From assembly GCF_000374065.1 (NCBI RefSeq), contig NZ_KB893245.1, positions 372,001 through 436,000 of the forward strand: a stretch of 64,000 nucleotides of DNA. Reading direction: 5' to 3'. Below, piece by piece: positions 49,694 to 59,838 of the stretch (the first letter of the stretch is position 1; each line of letters begins with the position of its first letter). The notes under the pieces were generated by a model that was given only the letters and a program-made list of their open reading frames with translations, was not told the origin of the DNA and searched no databases. The position numbers and the translations under genes are program-made. Source of the stretch: Spirosoma luteum DSM 19990 (GTDB lineage Bacteria; Bacteroidota; Bacteroidia; Cytophagales; Spirosomataceae).

Positions 49694-51475
49694 TTAAAAT
49701 ACCCAGTTCTGGTAAGGCATATTCCAACGCAGGGCAAAGCTAGCGACTTGTTCGGAATAACTGTTAGGGCGAAACTGGCTGTCCTGAAACCGGTACAGGA
49801 AACGACTTTCCAGAAATATGTTGTGCCGAATCATGTAAGAAGCGCGTAAATCAGCGTAGGTCACAACGGTTTTTCGTCCCTGTCCAATAAAATTTCCTTC
49901 GTTACGAAAGCGGTACGTATAATCCTTCAGGATATTACCGCCGTAATTAATATCAGCCGCCGGATCGGTGCCGTACATCATGACCCCGGCAATAAGATTA
50001 CCCGACAAACGCTTTCGCTGATACCGGACAATGCCCAGCCCTTCGGCAAAATTACTACCCAGTGGGTGGGCCAATGGCTGGCTAAAATGGGCGTAGTTGG
50101 TTTGACCGGCACTAACCGTTGCCGAGGCTTCGTGCGAGTACGTGTACGGGCGGGCCAGATTGAGTTCGAGTTGCAAATCCAGGTTAGGCACCTGAAACGC
50201 ATCGATGTATTTGCCGCCAAGCTGAAAGGCAAACTTATTAGTCCAGTCGCCTGTGCCACGCAGTAAGGGCCTTAGTCGGAATTCGTCCAGCATGAACTGG
50301 GTGTACACCATGAACTGCGATAAGAAATTAGCTTTCAGGTCGATCCCAATAAACGCGTTATCACTACTGCCCACACTCGACTCTACGTAACGGTATAAAA
50401 TAATGGGATTCAGGTAGTTAAGGTCCAGTCGGTCGCGGCTAAACACTTCCGCTTCAAACACGCCCAGATTGATATTGTCGGTTATGTTAACGCTCAGGTG
50501 GTGCATAGCCGCAAACTTGGGCGGAATGAGTCTGACCCCCGTCGGTAGGGGAGCCTGGGTATTTTGGAGCTGTGTAAACAGGTTGGTATATTGAATCCGG
50601 CTCCCTAAGCGCGTGGAGAACTTCATAAATAGGTGTGGGGGGCTGTTATCCGACAGGAAAAGTGACCGGAATCCGTTTCCGAAAAAATTGCGGTCGTGCC
50701 CAAATTGTACGTTGATAATCTTGAGGGCATTGAACGTAATGTATCCCCTTGCCGACAGGAAATCGACACCGTTGTTGCGAAACGGTTTTACAAAGCTCTG
50801 GCCCGGAGCCGCAACCAGTTGATCGCTTTTTTGGCCATACGTTTGACCATATTGCTGTATGTATTCGGGGTAAATAGCCTGATTGTCGGAGAAGAACGTG
50901 TAAAAGCCCAGTTTTTTACCAATCGTTCCCCGGACCTCCAGCCCCCGGCTGTTAACAAAAAGTAATTGCCGGTTATTGGTCAGCACATCCGACTGGCCGG
51001 ATGTATTGTCGACCCCCACGCCAAAATAGAACGCTGGATTAACGTGCAAATCAAAATCCGGGGTTTGTAAGCTGTAGAAATCTGCTTTCTTTTTATAGAA
51101 ATGCTTTAGCAGTGGCTTCCCACTTTCCCAGATGGATGGGGCTACGTCTGAACTGCGGGTAAATGGGTTTTTCTGTAACGAATCGTAGTTGGATACCCAC
51201 TCCCAACTGTCATTGCGAAGGTAATCGAAATTGAAATAGTCGGAGTCGGAAAGGTCACGGCCAGGGTTAGCCTCTATACTATCAACCAACTGAATAATAC
51301 TTTCCCGATTATAAGGCTTTACGGAGCTGTGAAAACCTTTGGCCCAGCTGTTTTGCCGGATTTCCAGCCGGTCAATGAGGTGGTAATAATCAGCGTTGAG
51401 TGGTACAAATGGGCTCTGGGCCCGGACACACAAAGAGAGTAAAAAAAAACAGAAAACGTAAACGGTGCTACGCAT
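49694..51475 (-). CDS. Capsule assembly Wzi-family outer-membrane protein
   Basis: This 593-residue protein has a signal peptide ([13 protein letters not shown]), an N-terminal helical domain of about 120 residues ([28 protein letters not shown]), and a large beta-barrel with many aromatic strands ([31 protein letters not shown] near residues 255-285, split here between strands). This pattern is the Bacteroidota Wzi family, linked to anchoring or assembly of capsule in the outer membrane. The last residues MPYQNWVF end in Phe, as expected for barrel insertion. gmhA follows it by 41 nt in the same direction. Confidence 0.85.
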   Translation of the reverse strand: MRSTVYVFCFFLLSLCVRAQSPFVPLNADYYHLIDRLEIRQNSWAKGFHSSVKPYNRESIIQLVDSIEANPGRDLSDSDYFNFDYLRNDSWEWVSNYDSLQKNPFTRSSDVAPSIWESGKPLLKHFYKKKADFYSLQTPDFDLHVNPAFYFGVGVDNTSGQSDVLTNNRQLLFVNSRGLEVRGTIGKKLGFYTFFSDNQAIYPEYIQQYGQTYGQKSDQLVAAPGQSFVKPFRNNGVDFLSARGYITFNALKIINVQFGHDRNFFGNGFRSLFLSDNSPPHLFMKFSTRLGSRIQYTNLFTQLQNTQAPLPTGVRLIPPKFAAMHHLSVNITDNINLGVFEAEVFSRDRLDLNYLNPIILYRYVESSVGSSDNAFIGIDLKANFLSQFMVYTQFMLDEFRLRPLLRGTGDWTNKFAFQLGGKYIDAFQVPNLDLQLELNLARPYTYSHEASATVSAGQTNYAHFSQPLAHPLGSNFAEGLGIVRYQRKRLSGNLIAGVMMYGTDPAADINYGGNILKDYTYRFRNEGNFIGQGRKTVVTYADLRASYMIRHNIFLESRFLYRFQDSQFRPNSYSEQVASFALRWNMPYQNWVF

Positions 51476-51599
51476 GTAACTTACTGGCTGTTGAGCTTAT
51501 TTATAACGATTGGGCCGCTATTGACCGCTCAAATTAGTTATTTGGTTTGGATATACGCCAACCTTGCGGCTAATTTACGGCGAAAGACACCCACAAACT

Positions 51600-52250
51600 A
51601 TGTTTGTTTTCTCGCAACAGCCCTCGGTGGCCAATCAGTTCATCGCCGAACTGCGAAATGTATCGATTCAGCAGGACAGGCTCCGGTTTCGCCGAAATCT
51701 GGAGCGGCTGGGCGAACTGATGGCGTATGAAATCTCGAAAGTATTGCCGTATCATTCCATCGACGTACAAACGCCACTGGGGATATGCCGTACGCAGGTA
51801 CTCCGGCAGCAGCCGGTACTGGCCACTATATTACGGGCCGGATTGCCATTCCATCAGGGATTTGCCAATTATTTCGATCAGGCGGAGAGTGCGTTTGCTG
51901 GTGCCTATCGTGGACAATCGGCGGCCGGTAGTGAGGAGTTCGAAATTTCGATGGACTACATGGCGTGCCCTGATTTAAGCGGAAAAGCGCTGATTCTCTG
52001 CGACCCCATGCTGGCAACGGGCCGTTCCCTCGAAAAAGTGTACCATGCACTGCTCCAGTATGGTATTCCGTCCCAAACGCATATTGCCGCCATTATTGCC
52101 AGCCCGGAAGGGGTCCGGCATATACAGCAACAACTACCGCAATGCCATCTGTGGCTGGGTGCTGTTGACGATTACCTTGATGACCATTTCTACATTGTTC
52201 CTGGTCTCGGTGATTCGGGAGATTTGTCCTTCGGTGAAAAAATTTGTTAG
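51600..52250 (+). CDS. upp: Uracil phosphoribosyltransferase
   Basis: This 216-residue protein salvages uracil with PRPP to UMP. The PRPP-binding loop is in ALILCDPMLATGRSLEKVY near residue 138, preceded by TILRAGLPFHQGF near residue 78 and the uracil-contact region at GLGDSGDLSFGEKI at the C-terminus, typical of Upp. The start at 51600 begins MFVFSQQPSVANQ; an in-frame ATG at 51564 would add 12 residues. It is divergent from the Wzi-like gene and ends alone. Confidence 0.93.
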   Translation: MFVFSQQPSVANQFIAELRNVSIQQDRLRFRRNLERLGELMAYEISKVLPYHSIDVQTPLGICRTQVLRQQPVLATILRAGLPFHQGFANYFDQAESAFAGAYRGQSAAGSEEFEISMDYMACPDLSGKALILCDPMLATGRSLEKVYHALLQYGIPSQTHIAAIIASPEGVRHIQQQLPQCHLWLGAVDDYLDDHFYIVPGLGDSGDLSFGEKIC

Positions 52251-52294
52251 CCCCAAACAGCGTAAAACACAGGACTTTTAATGAGTTAGCAAAA

Positions 52295-52302
52295 TAGATT
52301 TG
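52295..52302 (+). promoter_or_regulatory. Candidate -7 promoter box for the large T9SS protein
   Basis: TAGATTTG matches TAnnTTTG, about 180 nt before the ATG at 52484. The 230-bp gap is AT-rich and has tandem TATACTATTAGTA-like sequences, but no other signal. Confidence 0.35.
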
Positions 52303-52483
52303 CCCATTCAGTAAAAATTCAGGAAGCTATTGAGTATAGTATTGAATTTTTCTTTTTCTTACGCCATAGCCAGTAATCCAATTCAATATATATACTATTA
52401 GTAATATGTACTATAACTATGGTATACAAAGGGTACTGGCTGTGTTTCTCTATTTTATCACAAATTAACCCATTTCAATTCTC

Positions 52484-55171
52484 ATGATTAAAAATTTACG
52501 AAGGTTTAGAGTTAGTTCAATGCTTGCGCTGGCTCTACTAATAACACCGTTTGCCATTAATGCGCAAACCGTAGACGGCCTGAAGCAACAGGCAAGAGAG
52601 GCCAAAGTTTCCAGCGACCTGTTAACCGTTATTTCCAACGGGGGGATTGTCCAGCAGGCACCTATCGCTGGTCTACAGCGGGATAACCTGTTTGTAACCT
52701 CCGGTAATTCAATTGCTATCGATGCGGTGGCCAATTCGGAAAGTGAGGGGCAGGCACTTCTGCAGACTTTACAGGCGATGGGACTCCGCGATGGGATTAT
52801 TTCTCAGCAACGCGTATCGGGGTATCTACCTATTGATAAACTCGACGAGTTAAAGAATGTATCATCCCTGAAATTTGTCCGCCCGTCTTATCAGCCCATC
52901 CATAGCGTTGGTGCTGTAACATCGCAGGGCGATACGTCATTACGGTCCTACGTAGCCCGTACAACGTATAGTGTAGACGGAACAGGGGTTAAGGTAGGTG
53001 TCCTGTCGGATTCATATAATAATCTGGGTGGTGCCCCTGCCGGTGTTGCTTCGGGCGATTTACCGCCGAACGTGCAGGTGCTGAAAGATATGCCGAGTGG
53101 GGGTTCTGACGAGGGACGTGGTATGGCCGAGTTAATTCATGACGTGGCTCCTGGTTCTCCACTGGCGTTTTATACGGCGTTTGTTAATCAACTTGATTTT
53201 GCCAAAGGAATTCGGGACTTAGCCACAGCCGGTTGTAAAATTATTACGGATGATGTTTTGTATTTCGCCGAGCCATTTTTTCAGGATGGGCCCATTGCCC
53301 AGGCTATCGATGATGTGGTGAATAACGGTGGGGTCACTTACTTCTCATCGGCGGGTAATAACGCGCGGACTTCATACGAGAAGGCCTATAATCCCATTCC
53401 TGCCAATACGCTTCCAGCCTCGGTTACACTTCCGCCAGGCTACGTATCGGCGCATAACTTTGGTAGTGGCGATATCCGTCAATCCTTCTTACTGCGTGGT
53501 GGTAACCGCACAACCATTATTTCGTTCCAGTGGGATGATCCGTTCTTCTCCGTTAGCGGTGGGGCTGGTGCTCAAACCGATATGGATATACTCGTTTATA
53601 TTGGTGGAACTTATCGTGGCAACCTTTCGGGAACTTCCGATAACCTGGGAGGAGATCCTTTAGAGATTATTGCTATAAGGAACCCTGGTGCAGACGTTAC
53701 GATTGAGTTGGTACTGGCCAAATACGCCGGGCCTGATCCAAATATCGTAAAATGGGTCTATTTCGGTAACGGTGTCACGACAACCATCGAATACGACACG
53801 AAAAGCTCAACGGCGGTAGGGCATACCAATTCAAGTCGCTGTATCAGTGTAGGAGCGGCTGCGTTCTACAACACACCTGCTTATAATGGTGCTACAACGG
53901 CTACAGTTGAGGGTTTTTCATCGGCCGGTGGTACGCCCATCTATTTCACTACTTCGGGTGCGCGTCTTGGGGCACCTGTTACGCGCCAAAAACCGGAGAT
54001 TACCAGTGTGGATGGCGGTAATACAACATTCTTTGGGTCAGATACCAACAGGGATACCGATGCGTTCCCGAACTTTTTCGGTACGTCGGCAGCGGCTCCT
54101 CACGCAGCGGCTGTGGCAGCCTTGATGAAACAGAAAGTGCCAGGTATCACATCGGCGGCCATTTTGTCGACGCTGGAAAATACTGCTCTGGACATGGATG
54201 ACCCCGTCACGGCGGGCTTCGATACGGGCTTTGACTTTGGCACTGGCTACGGCTTTATCCAGGCTGACAAGGCTTTGCAGGCTTTACAGACTATTACCAG
54301 CACCTTTAGTATTACAGGGGTAACGACGGTAAGCTGTGCTACGGTATCGGCTGGCCTGCGCACACTCACCTTCACGCCCCAGTACAGCGGACTGAATGGC
54401 CAGCCGGTGAGTTTCTCGGTGGTCAATGAAATGCTGCCCACCACCGCTCCGGGCCCATACACCCTCAACCTGTACATCGATAACCCCACCATCACCCTGA
54501 AAGCTACCCAGACGGGCACTCCGGGCGAAGCCAGTTTCGTCTACAACTGGCTGGTGGCCTGTGGTGGCAGTACCACACCGCCCCCCACACCACCAACCTC
54601 AGGTCCGTTTTCTATCACGGGGGTAACTACGGTGAGTTGTAGCCCCGTGTCGGCTGGAGCACGGCTGCTGACCTTTAACCCGGAATACAGCGGTGTGAAT
54701 GGCCAGCCAATCAGTTTCTCGGTGGTCAATGAAATGCTGCCCACCACCGCTCCGGGTCCCTACACGTTGCGGGTTTACACCGATAACCCGGTTATTACCC
54801 TGAAGGCCACCCAGAGTGGCACCCCCGGGGAAGCGAGCTTCTCCTACAACTGGCTGGTGGCCTGCAATGGCGGTACTCCGGGCAGTGCGCGGGTGGGTAC
54901 TGGCTCGGAGCTGAGGGGCAAACTGAAAGCTACGATTCTGCCCAACCCGGTATCGGATGAGTTCCGGCTTCGTCTGGAAGGGTTGCAGGGTCAGACGGTT
55001 CGTCTGGAGTTGAGTGATGTGAGTGGTCATTCGGTGATAAATCGTCTGGTTGAGGTGGTCAGTGACGATCATCAGGAGTCGGTACGGTTCGCTCAGCCGG
55101 GTCGTGGGTTGTACCTGTTGCGGGTGAGCCAGGGTCAGCAGGCGGTGACTCTGAAAGTGATTCGGGAGTAA
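52484..55171 (+). CDS. T9SS-secreted S8-like serine peptidase homologue with atypical triad
   Basis: This 895-residue protein has a signal peptide (LALALLITPFAINAQ), a propeptide-like region to about residue 160, and an S8 subtilisin-like domain (165-600). It keeps the Asp (D176 in VGVLSDSYN), the oxyanion Asn (SSAGNNA, 288-294) and the Ser (S535 in FGTSAAAPHAAAVAAL). At the place of the catalytic His (normally HGT) it has E210 in SDEGRGMAEL. Two tandem beta domains (608-694 and 709-794) and a type A T9SS sorting domain (ILPNPVSDEFRLRLEG to the end) follow. It is exported to the surface. Activity is uncertain because of the triad change. Confidence 0.85.
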   Translation: MIKNLRRFRVSSMLALALLITPFAINAQTVDGLKQQAREAKVSSDLLTVISNGGIVQQAPIAGLQRDNLFVTSGNSIAIDAVANSESEGQALLQTLQAMGLRDGIISQQRVSGYLPIDKLDELKNVSSLKFVRPSYQPIHSVGAVTSQGDTSLRSYVARTTYSVDGTGVKVGVLSDSYNNLGGAPAGVASGDLPPNVQVLKDMPSGGSDEGRGMAELIHDVAPGSPLAFYTAFVNQLDFAKGIRDLATAGCKIITDDVLYFAEPFFQDGPIAQAIDDVVNNGGVTYFSSAGNNARTSYEKAYNPIPANTLPASVTLPPGYVSAHNFGSGDIRQSFLLRGGNRTTIISFQWDDPFFSVSGGAGAQTDMDILVYIGGTYRGNLSGTSDNLGGDPLEIIAIRNPGADVTIELVLAKYAGPDPNIVKWVYFGNGVTTTIEYDTKSSTAVGHTNSSRCISVGAAAFYNTPAYNGATTATVEGFSSAGGTPIYFTTSGARLGAPVTRQKPEITSVDGGNTTFFGSDTNRDTDAFPNFFGTSAAAPHAAAVAALMKQKVPGITSAAILSTLENTALDMDDPVTAGFDTGFDFGTGYGFIQADKALQALQTITSTFSITGVTTVSCATVSAGLRTLTFTPQYSGLNGQPVSFSVVNEMLPTTAPGPYTLNLYIDNPTITLKATQTGTPGEASFVYNWLVACGGSTTPPPTPPTSGPFSITGVTTVSCSPVSAGARLLTFNPEYSGVNGQPISFSVVNEMLPTTAPGPYTLRVYTDNPVITLKATQSGTPGEASFSYNWLVACNGGTPGSARVGTGSELRGKLKATILPNPVSDEFRLRLEGLQGQTVRLELSDVSGHSVINRLVEVVSDDHQESVRFAQPGRGLYLLRVSQGQQAVTLKVIRE
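54305..54864 (+). repeat. Tandem duplicated domain within the S8-like gene
   Basis: Two units, 54305-54562 and 54608-54864, encode about 86 residues each and share long identical stretches such as GTCAATGAAATGCTGCCCAC. The encoded repeats begin FSITGVTTVSC and end YNWLVAC. A Pro/Thr-rich spacer separates them. Confidence 0.9.
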
Positions 55172-55194
55172 GCACCGACCAGTAATAGTCAATA

Positions 55195-55238
55195 AAAAAG
55201 GGTCGGCCTGTCCATCACTGGACAGGCCGACCCTTTTT
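55195..55238. terminator. Strong bidirectional terminator
   Basis: A perfect 19-bp stem (55195-55213 with 55220-55238; core GGGTCGGCCTGTCC) with A and T tracts on both sides separates the convergent S8-like and lolA genes. Confidence 0.92.
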
Positions 55239-55259
55239 CTATGCTATCCGTTTATAATT

Positions 55260-55889
55260 CTAGCGCAAGTCCACGACTTCAACACCTGGATGCTTCGAAT
55301 TGTCGAAAACGAAGTAAGAATCAGAGACCTTTACGTTCGGCGTGAATTTCGTGATGGTATACGACGTTTTTTTGCCATCCTTATTCGTTATCACCCAATT
55401 ACGGATAGATTTGTCGGCTTTGTCAACCGAAATCTGCACGTTAGAAACAGCGTTTTTTGTTTGTGTAGGCGTTAACTCGATTACTTCCAGCGTACGCTTA
55501 CCCTGCTTTTGTTCTTTCAGGAAACGGTAATTGTAGCCCTTCTTATAGAGGGAATAGATCTGCGTAGGGTTTAGCTCACCGCTGCTATTGGCATCGTAAT
55601 CCTGAACGTTCACTTCGTTTGATTCCCTCATGTAGGTCGACATGGTCTTGCCATCATTATAAACTTCCTGTCCACCTACCGCTAGCCTGAACTTATCATC
55701 TTTTACGGTCAAATCACCCTTTTCGGATCCTCCTGCACCGCCGTAGGTGAATGAGGCCTGGTAGGAGTTGAGGGATTTATAGCGACCACTCATCGCATCT
55801 AAAATAGTCTGTGCCCGTTTGTCTTTTTGCGCTACGGCTGGTAGTACAGCAAACAACGTCAGGCTTAATATCCATGCTAATTTTTTCAT
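55260..55889 (-). CDS. LolA-like outer-membrane lipoprotein carrier protein
   Basis: This 209-residue protein has a signal peptide (LSLTLFAVLPAVAQ) and the LolA fold: AQTILDAMSGRYKSLNSYQASFTY near residues 26-50, GDLTVKDDKFRLAVGGQEVYNDG, TMSTYMRESNEVNVQDYD and a C-terminal NVKVSDSYFVFDNSKHPGVEVV. LolA carries lipoproteins across the periplasm to the outer membrane. Proximity to ftsK is typical in Bacteroidota. A strong hairpin separates the two genes here, so the lolA transcript may be independent. Confidence 0.88.
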   Translation of the reverse strand: MKKLAWILSLTLFAVLPAVAQKDKRAQTILDAMSGRYKSLNSYQASFTYGGAGGSEKGDLTVKDDKFRLAVGGQEVYNDGKTMSTYMRESNEVNVQDYDANSSGELNPTQIYSLYKKGYNYRFLKEQKQGKRTLEVIELTPTQTKNAVSNVQISVDKADKSIRNWVITNKDGKKTSYTITKFTPNVKVSDSYFVFDNSKHPGVEVVDLR

Positions 55890-55941
55890 TTTTTATCCTT
55901 TTTACTTTTCTGTGCAGGTTTATGTATACCTATTAGACAGC

Positions 55942-55980
55942 ATTCAGGCCCGAAACGTTTAATCCGTTTCGGGCCTGAAT
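55942..55980. terminator. Perfect hairpin between ftsK and lolA
   Basis: ATTCAGGCCCGAAACG (55942-55957) and its exact complement (55965-55980) form a 16-bp stem with a 7-nt loop. It probably ends the ftsK transcript; only short T-runs flank it. Confidence 0.75.
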
Positions 55981-56006
55981 TGTTTCGGGTGATATGAGTC
56001 AGAGAG

Positions 56007-58580
56007 CTACTCGCCTTTAAGTCGTTTCAGGATTTCTTCCAAATGCTGTAGATCCTGAACCAGCACCTCCCGGGCTTTACTACCTTCAAACGGGCCAACG
56101 ATTTTAGCCGCTTCCAACTGGTCGATTAGTCGCCCGGCACGGTTGTAGCCGAGTTTGAGTTTACGCTGAATAAGCGACGTACTACCCTGTTGGTGAATGA
56201 CGATGAGCCGGGCGGCTTCGTCAAACATAGGATCGCGGTTGTCGAGGTCCACATCTTTGTCGTCGCTCTGACCACCATCATCGCCAACGAACTCGGGCAG
56301 CGCGTAGGCATCGTCGTAGCCGCGCTGGTTGCCAACAAACTCGCACAGGTCTTCTATTTCGTTCGTATCCACAAACGGACATTGCAGCCGGATAATATCG
56401 GAGTTTGACGACAGCAGCATATCACCCATGCCTACCAGTTGCTCAGCCCCGCCCGTGTCCAGGATGGTGCGGGAGTCTATTTTGGAGGTCACCTTAAACG
56501 ACAGACGGGCCGGGAAGTTGGCCTTTATCAGACCGGTAATAACGTTTACAGAGGGGCGTTGCGTAGCTACAACCAGGTGAATACCAATGGCCCGTGCCAA
56601 CTGAGCTAACCGGGCAATGGGCTGCTCTACTTCCTTCCCGGCAGTCATCATCAGGTCGGCTAATTCGTCGATAATGAGAACGATATAGGGCAGGAACCGG
56701 TGGCCCTTTTCGGGGTTTAACCGGCGTTTGACAAACTTTGCGTTGTATTCCTTCAGATTTCGGCAGCCGCCATCCTTCAGCAGGTTATAGCGATTGTCCA
56801 TTTCGATACAAAGCGAATTGAGCGTGTTGACCACCTTCTTCGTATCCGTGATAATCGGCTCTTCGGAATCGGGAAGTTTAGCCAGAAAATGGCGTTCCAG
56901 TTTATTGAACAGGGTCAACTCTACTTTTTTTGGATCAACCAGCACCAGTTTCAGTTGCGAAGGGTGCTTTTTATAAATCAACGAAGTAAGCAGCACATTC
57001 AATCCCACGGATTTGCCCTGACCAGTAGCACCCGCCATGAGCAGGTGGGGCATTTTGGCCAGGTCGGCTACATAAATTTCGTTCGAGATGGTCTTGCCCA
57101 GCACAATCGGTAAATCAAATTTGCTGTTGCTGAACACGTCGCTGGTAATCATCGACCGCATCGAAACCATTTCCCGGTTCTTGTTCGGTACTTCGATACC
57201 AATAGTTCCCATACCCGGCATGGGGGCAATGATACGAATACCCAGGGCGGACAGGCTCAGGGCAATATCGTCTTCCAGGCTTTTGATTTTGGAAATCCGG
57301 ACCCCCTTCGCCGGAACAATTTCATACAGCGTAACCGTGGGGCCGATAGATGCCTGAATGGAGTCTATTTCAATGCCAAAGTTACGGAGTGTACTCTCGA
57401 TTCGCTCTTTGTTAACCGTCAGCTCATCGTCAGATACCTGCGCTTTCCGGCTGTTCTGGTAGTCGGTCAGCAGATCATTGGTTGGGTATTGGTACTGCGG
57501 TAAGTCGAGCGTCGGGTCGTACAAACCATGAACCGAAACCAAGTCGTCTTCCTCAAACGGGTCAGGTTCGAAGGTAGGGGCTGGTACGGCACTAAGTTCG
57601 TCGGTATCAATTGGGTCATCCGCTACGGCTTCCCTGTTTTTGATAGTCAGCGTAACGCCCGTGGGTTTATTTGCTGCTTCGGGCTGCGGGGACTCGGGCT
57701 CCACCACATCGGGCTGGACGGTATCATTGGAATAAGGGGTAGCCGGTCTGGCAACTGCGTGGCTATGCGTTTCCGGTGAGGTGTCCTGTGGGTCAAATTC
57801 GCTATCCTCATCCGGCTCAAGTTCGCTTTCCTCGTACGTTTGTAGCGGGTCGCTACTGTAACTGCGGGGCCGTGGCTGAGTGGGGAGCGATAAATCCGGC
57901 AGCTTTATCTGCCGCACATTGAAAAAGTAAACGATGAAGAAGAATAGCAAAAAAGTGATGAATGCTAAATTACCCCAGCCAAACAGGCTATATAGCGTCA
58001 CATTGGTTTCGTAACCAATACCCCCGCACCATACACTGGCGGTAGCGGCAGAATCGGTAACCAACACTATGTATCCTAAAAACAGGCTCAGCCAAATGGC
58101 CATAAACAATAAGGCTGTGGTAGTGCGGCTGAGGGGTAACAACTCCACGCCAAAGGTTAATTTATAACCAGCCAGAAAAACAATAAAGGGCAACGCGAGG
58201 GCACCTACTCCAAACCAGCGAAACACGAACGCATGGGCAATGTAGGCACCAACCAGACCAACCCAGTTGCGGGTTTCGCTGGCTGATTCAACCAGGGGTG
58301 CCGAAAAGGCGGCCCCTACCACACTCTGGTCGGCGGAGCCGTTGAGCAGGTAGGATACGAAAGCGACTAATAGTCCTATGGCCAGACCCATTAGCAAAAC
58401 GCCGAATGTAAGTGTTGAGCGTTGGTCGGTAAACCAGCGGTCGAGTGCTGCCCCCCAGTTATACGAATCCCTGCGGGTAGGGCTGGCAGTTTTGCCATTC
58501 GGTACGCGGGGGCGAGGCTCATTACGGTCAGCCGGACGTCGGAGTGTATTCTGTCGCGGAGAAGTGGTTGGTTGGGCCAT
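56007..58580 (-). CDS. ftsK: DNA translocase FtsK
   Basis: This 857-residue septal DNA pump clears and sorts chromosome ends at division. It has four or five N-terminal transmembrane helices (residues 55-225; for example LTFGVLLMGLAIGLLVAFVSY), a Pro/Glu-rich linker (230-380), the alpha domain, a RecA-like motor with Walker A GATGQGKS near residue 515 and Walker B YIVLIIDELADLMM, and a C-terminal gamma winged helix (RLIVIHQQGSTSLIQRKL near 780) that reads KOPS-like sites. The linker is shorter than in Escherichia coli. It is transcribed leftward, 150 nt after pyrD. Confidence 0.96.
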   Translation of the reverse strand: MAQPTTSPRQNTLRRPADRNEPRPRVPNGKTASPTRRDSYNWGAALDRWFTDQRSTLTFGVLLMGLAIGLLVAFVSYLLNGSADQSVVGAAFSAPLVESASETRNWVGLVGAYIAHAFVFRWFGVGALALPFIVFLAGYKLTFGVELLPLSRTTTALLFMAIWLSLFLGYIVLVTDSAATASVWCGGIGYETNVTLYSLFGWGNLAFITFLLFFFIVYFFNVRQIKLPDLSLPTQPRPRSYSSDPLQTYEESELEPDEDSEFDPQDTSPETHSHAVARPATPYSNDTVQPDVVEPESPQPEAANKPTGVTLTIKNREAVADDPIDTDELSAVPAPTFEPDPFEEDDLVSVHGLYDPTLDLPQYQYPTNDLLTDYQNSRKAQVSDDELTVNKERIESTLRNFGIEIDSIQASIGPTVTLYEIVPAKGVRISKIKSLEDDIALSLSALGIRIIAPMPGMGTIGIEVPNKNREMVSMRSMITSDVFSNSKFDLPIVLGKTISNEIYVADLAKMPHLLMAGATGQGKSVGLNVLLTSLIYKKHPSQLKLVLVDPKKVELTLFNKLERHFLAKLPDSEEPIITDTKKVVNTLNSLCIEMDNRYNLLKDGGCRNLKEYNAKFVKRRLNPEKGHRFLPYIVLIIDELADLMMTAGKEVEQPIARLAQLARAIGIHLVVATQRPSVNVITGLIKANFPARLSFKVTSKIDSRTILDTGGAEQLVGMGDMLLSSNSDIIRLQCPFVDTNEIEDLCEFVGNQRGYDDAYALPEFVGDDGGQSDDKDVDLDNRDPMFDEAARLIVIHQQGSTSLIQRKLKLGYNRAGRLIDQLEAAKIVGPFEGSKAREVLVQDLQHLEEILKRLKGE

Positions 58581-58730
58581 GCGTAGGGTTAAGGACTATA
58601 GCAGTAGGTAAATTTCCCACTTTTTGACGAATAAGCGTGACGAATTGAAAAATATTGCGCCTTTTTACCCAACGGGAATTTTACCCACTGCTATTTAGTG
58701 ATAATACAGTACACGGAAAGAGACCCGGTT

Positions 58731-59780
58731 CTATAAATCCTGGAGTAGTTTCTGATTGATACGTTTGGCCAGGCCAGGTCCTTCGTAGATAAAACTCGTG
58801 TAAACCTGCACCAGGCTGGCCCCGGCACGTAATTTCTCCTGAGCATCTTCGGGTGAGAAAATGCCGCCCACACCAATAATGGGAAAAGCACCCCCGGATT
58901 GTTGATGCAGATAACGAATTACTTCGGTTGACCGATCACGCAACGGGCGACCGCTTACGCCACCCGCTCCCAGTTGAGAAACTGTATCCGAATCGGTTAG
59001 GAGCCGGTCGCGGCTAATGGTTGTGTTTGTGGCTACTACGCCCGAAATTTTGGTTTCGGCTACAATACCCACAATATCGTCCAGTTGACCATTGGTCAGG
59101 TCAGGCGCAATTTTTAATAATATCGGTTTAGGAATGGATTGCCGGTTATTTTCCTGCTGTAGTGCCGTTAGTATTTTCGTGAGGGGTTCCCGTTCCTGCA
59201 AATCGCGCAGACCGGGCGTGTTGGGTGAGCTGACATTGACCACAAAATAGTCTACAGCAGCAAATAATTCGCGGAAGCTAATCAGGTAATCTGTCAGCGC
59301 GTCCTCATTGGGCGTGTCTTTATTTTTGCCAATATTGCCCCCCACAATAACGCGTCGTTCCCCTTTATTTTTCCCGAAATACTGAAGCTTTGCCGTAGCC
59401 ACACTAACGCCCTTATTATTAAATCCCATCCGGTTGATAAGACCGCCATCGGCTTTCAGGCGAAAAAGACGGGGGCGGGGGTTGCCGGGTTGCGGGCGGG
59501 GTGTAACGGTACCGATTTCAACAAATCCAAACCCCAAATCGCTCAACTCGCTAACCATCTCTGCGTTTTTGTCGAACCCGGCCGCCATACCAACCGGATT
59601 GGGAAACGTAAGCCCAAATACGGTTCGGGCCAGTCGTGGGTCATTTATAACGTAAAGTTTCTGGCAAAGGGTAGAAACACCCGGAATAGAAAGGGCTAGC
59701 TTGAGTACTGTCGTAACCGTATGGTGAATGGTCTCCGCATCAAAACGAAACAAAATGGGAAGAATAATGCGCTTGTACAT
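58731..59780 (-). CDS. pyrD: Dihydroorotate dehydrogenase (quinone)
   Basis: This 349-residue class 2 enzyme oxidises dihydroorotate to orotate with FMN and passes electrons to membrane quinone. It has the N-terminal amphipathic extension ([19 protein letters not shown]) that gives membrane contact, [16 protein letters not shown] near residue 63, a [15 protein letters not shown] motif near residue 175 with the catalytic serine, and [11 protein letters not shown]. The start at 59780 is the first ATG. A TTG-N21-TACTTTTG promoter ends 5 nt before it, so the transcript is probably leaderless. Confidence 0.95.
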   Translation of the reverse strand: MYKRIILPILFRFDAETIHHTVTTVLKLALSIPGVSTLCQKLYVINDPRLARTVFGLTFPNPVGMAAGFDKNAEMVSELSDLGFGFVEIGTVTPRPQPGNPRPRLFRLKADGGLINRMGFNNKGVSVATAKLQYFGKNKGERRVIVGGNIGKNKDTPNEDALTDYLISFRELFAAVDYFVVNVSSPNTPGLRDLQEREPLTKILTALQQENNRQSIPKPILLKIAPDLTNGQLDDIVGIVAETKISGVVATNTTISRDRLLTDSDTVSQLGAGGVSGRPLRDRSTEVIRYLHQQSGGAFPIIGVGGIFSPEDAQEKLRAGASLVQVYTSFIYEGPGLAKRINQKLLQDL

Positions 59781-59785
59781 ACGGG

Positions 59786-59817
59786 CAAAAGTACGCAAGT
59801 CTTGCGTGTCCTATCAA
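59786..59817 (-). promoter_or_regulatory. Near-consensus promoter abutting pyrD
   Basis: On the minus strand TTG (59817-59815), 21 nt and TACTTTTG (59793-59786) form an almost perfect Bacteroidota promoter. The box ends 5 nt before the pyrD ATG, so transcription should start at or next to the start codon. Confidence 0.7.
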
Positions 59818-59838
59818 CTTTGTCCGATAGAGAATAGG

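Noticed and set aside
52465-52734. Frames antisense to the S8-like gene and to other long genes
   Set aside because: They are shadows of strongly supported coding genes and have no independent evidence.
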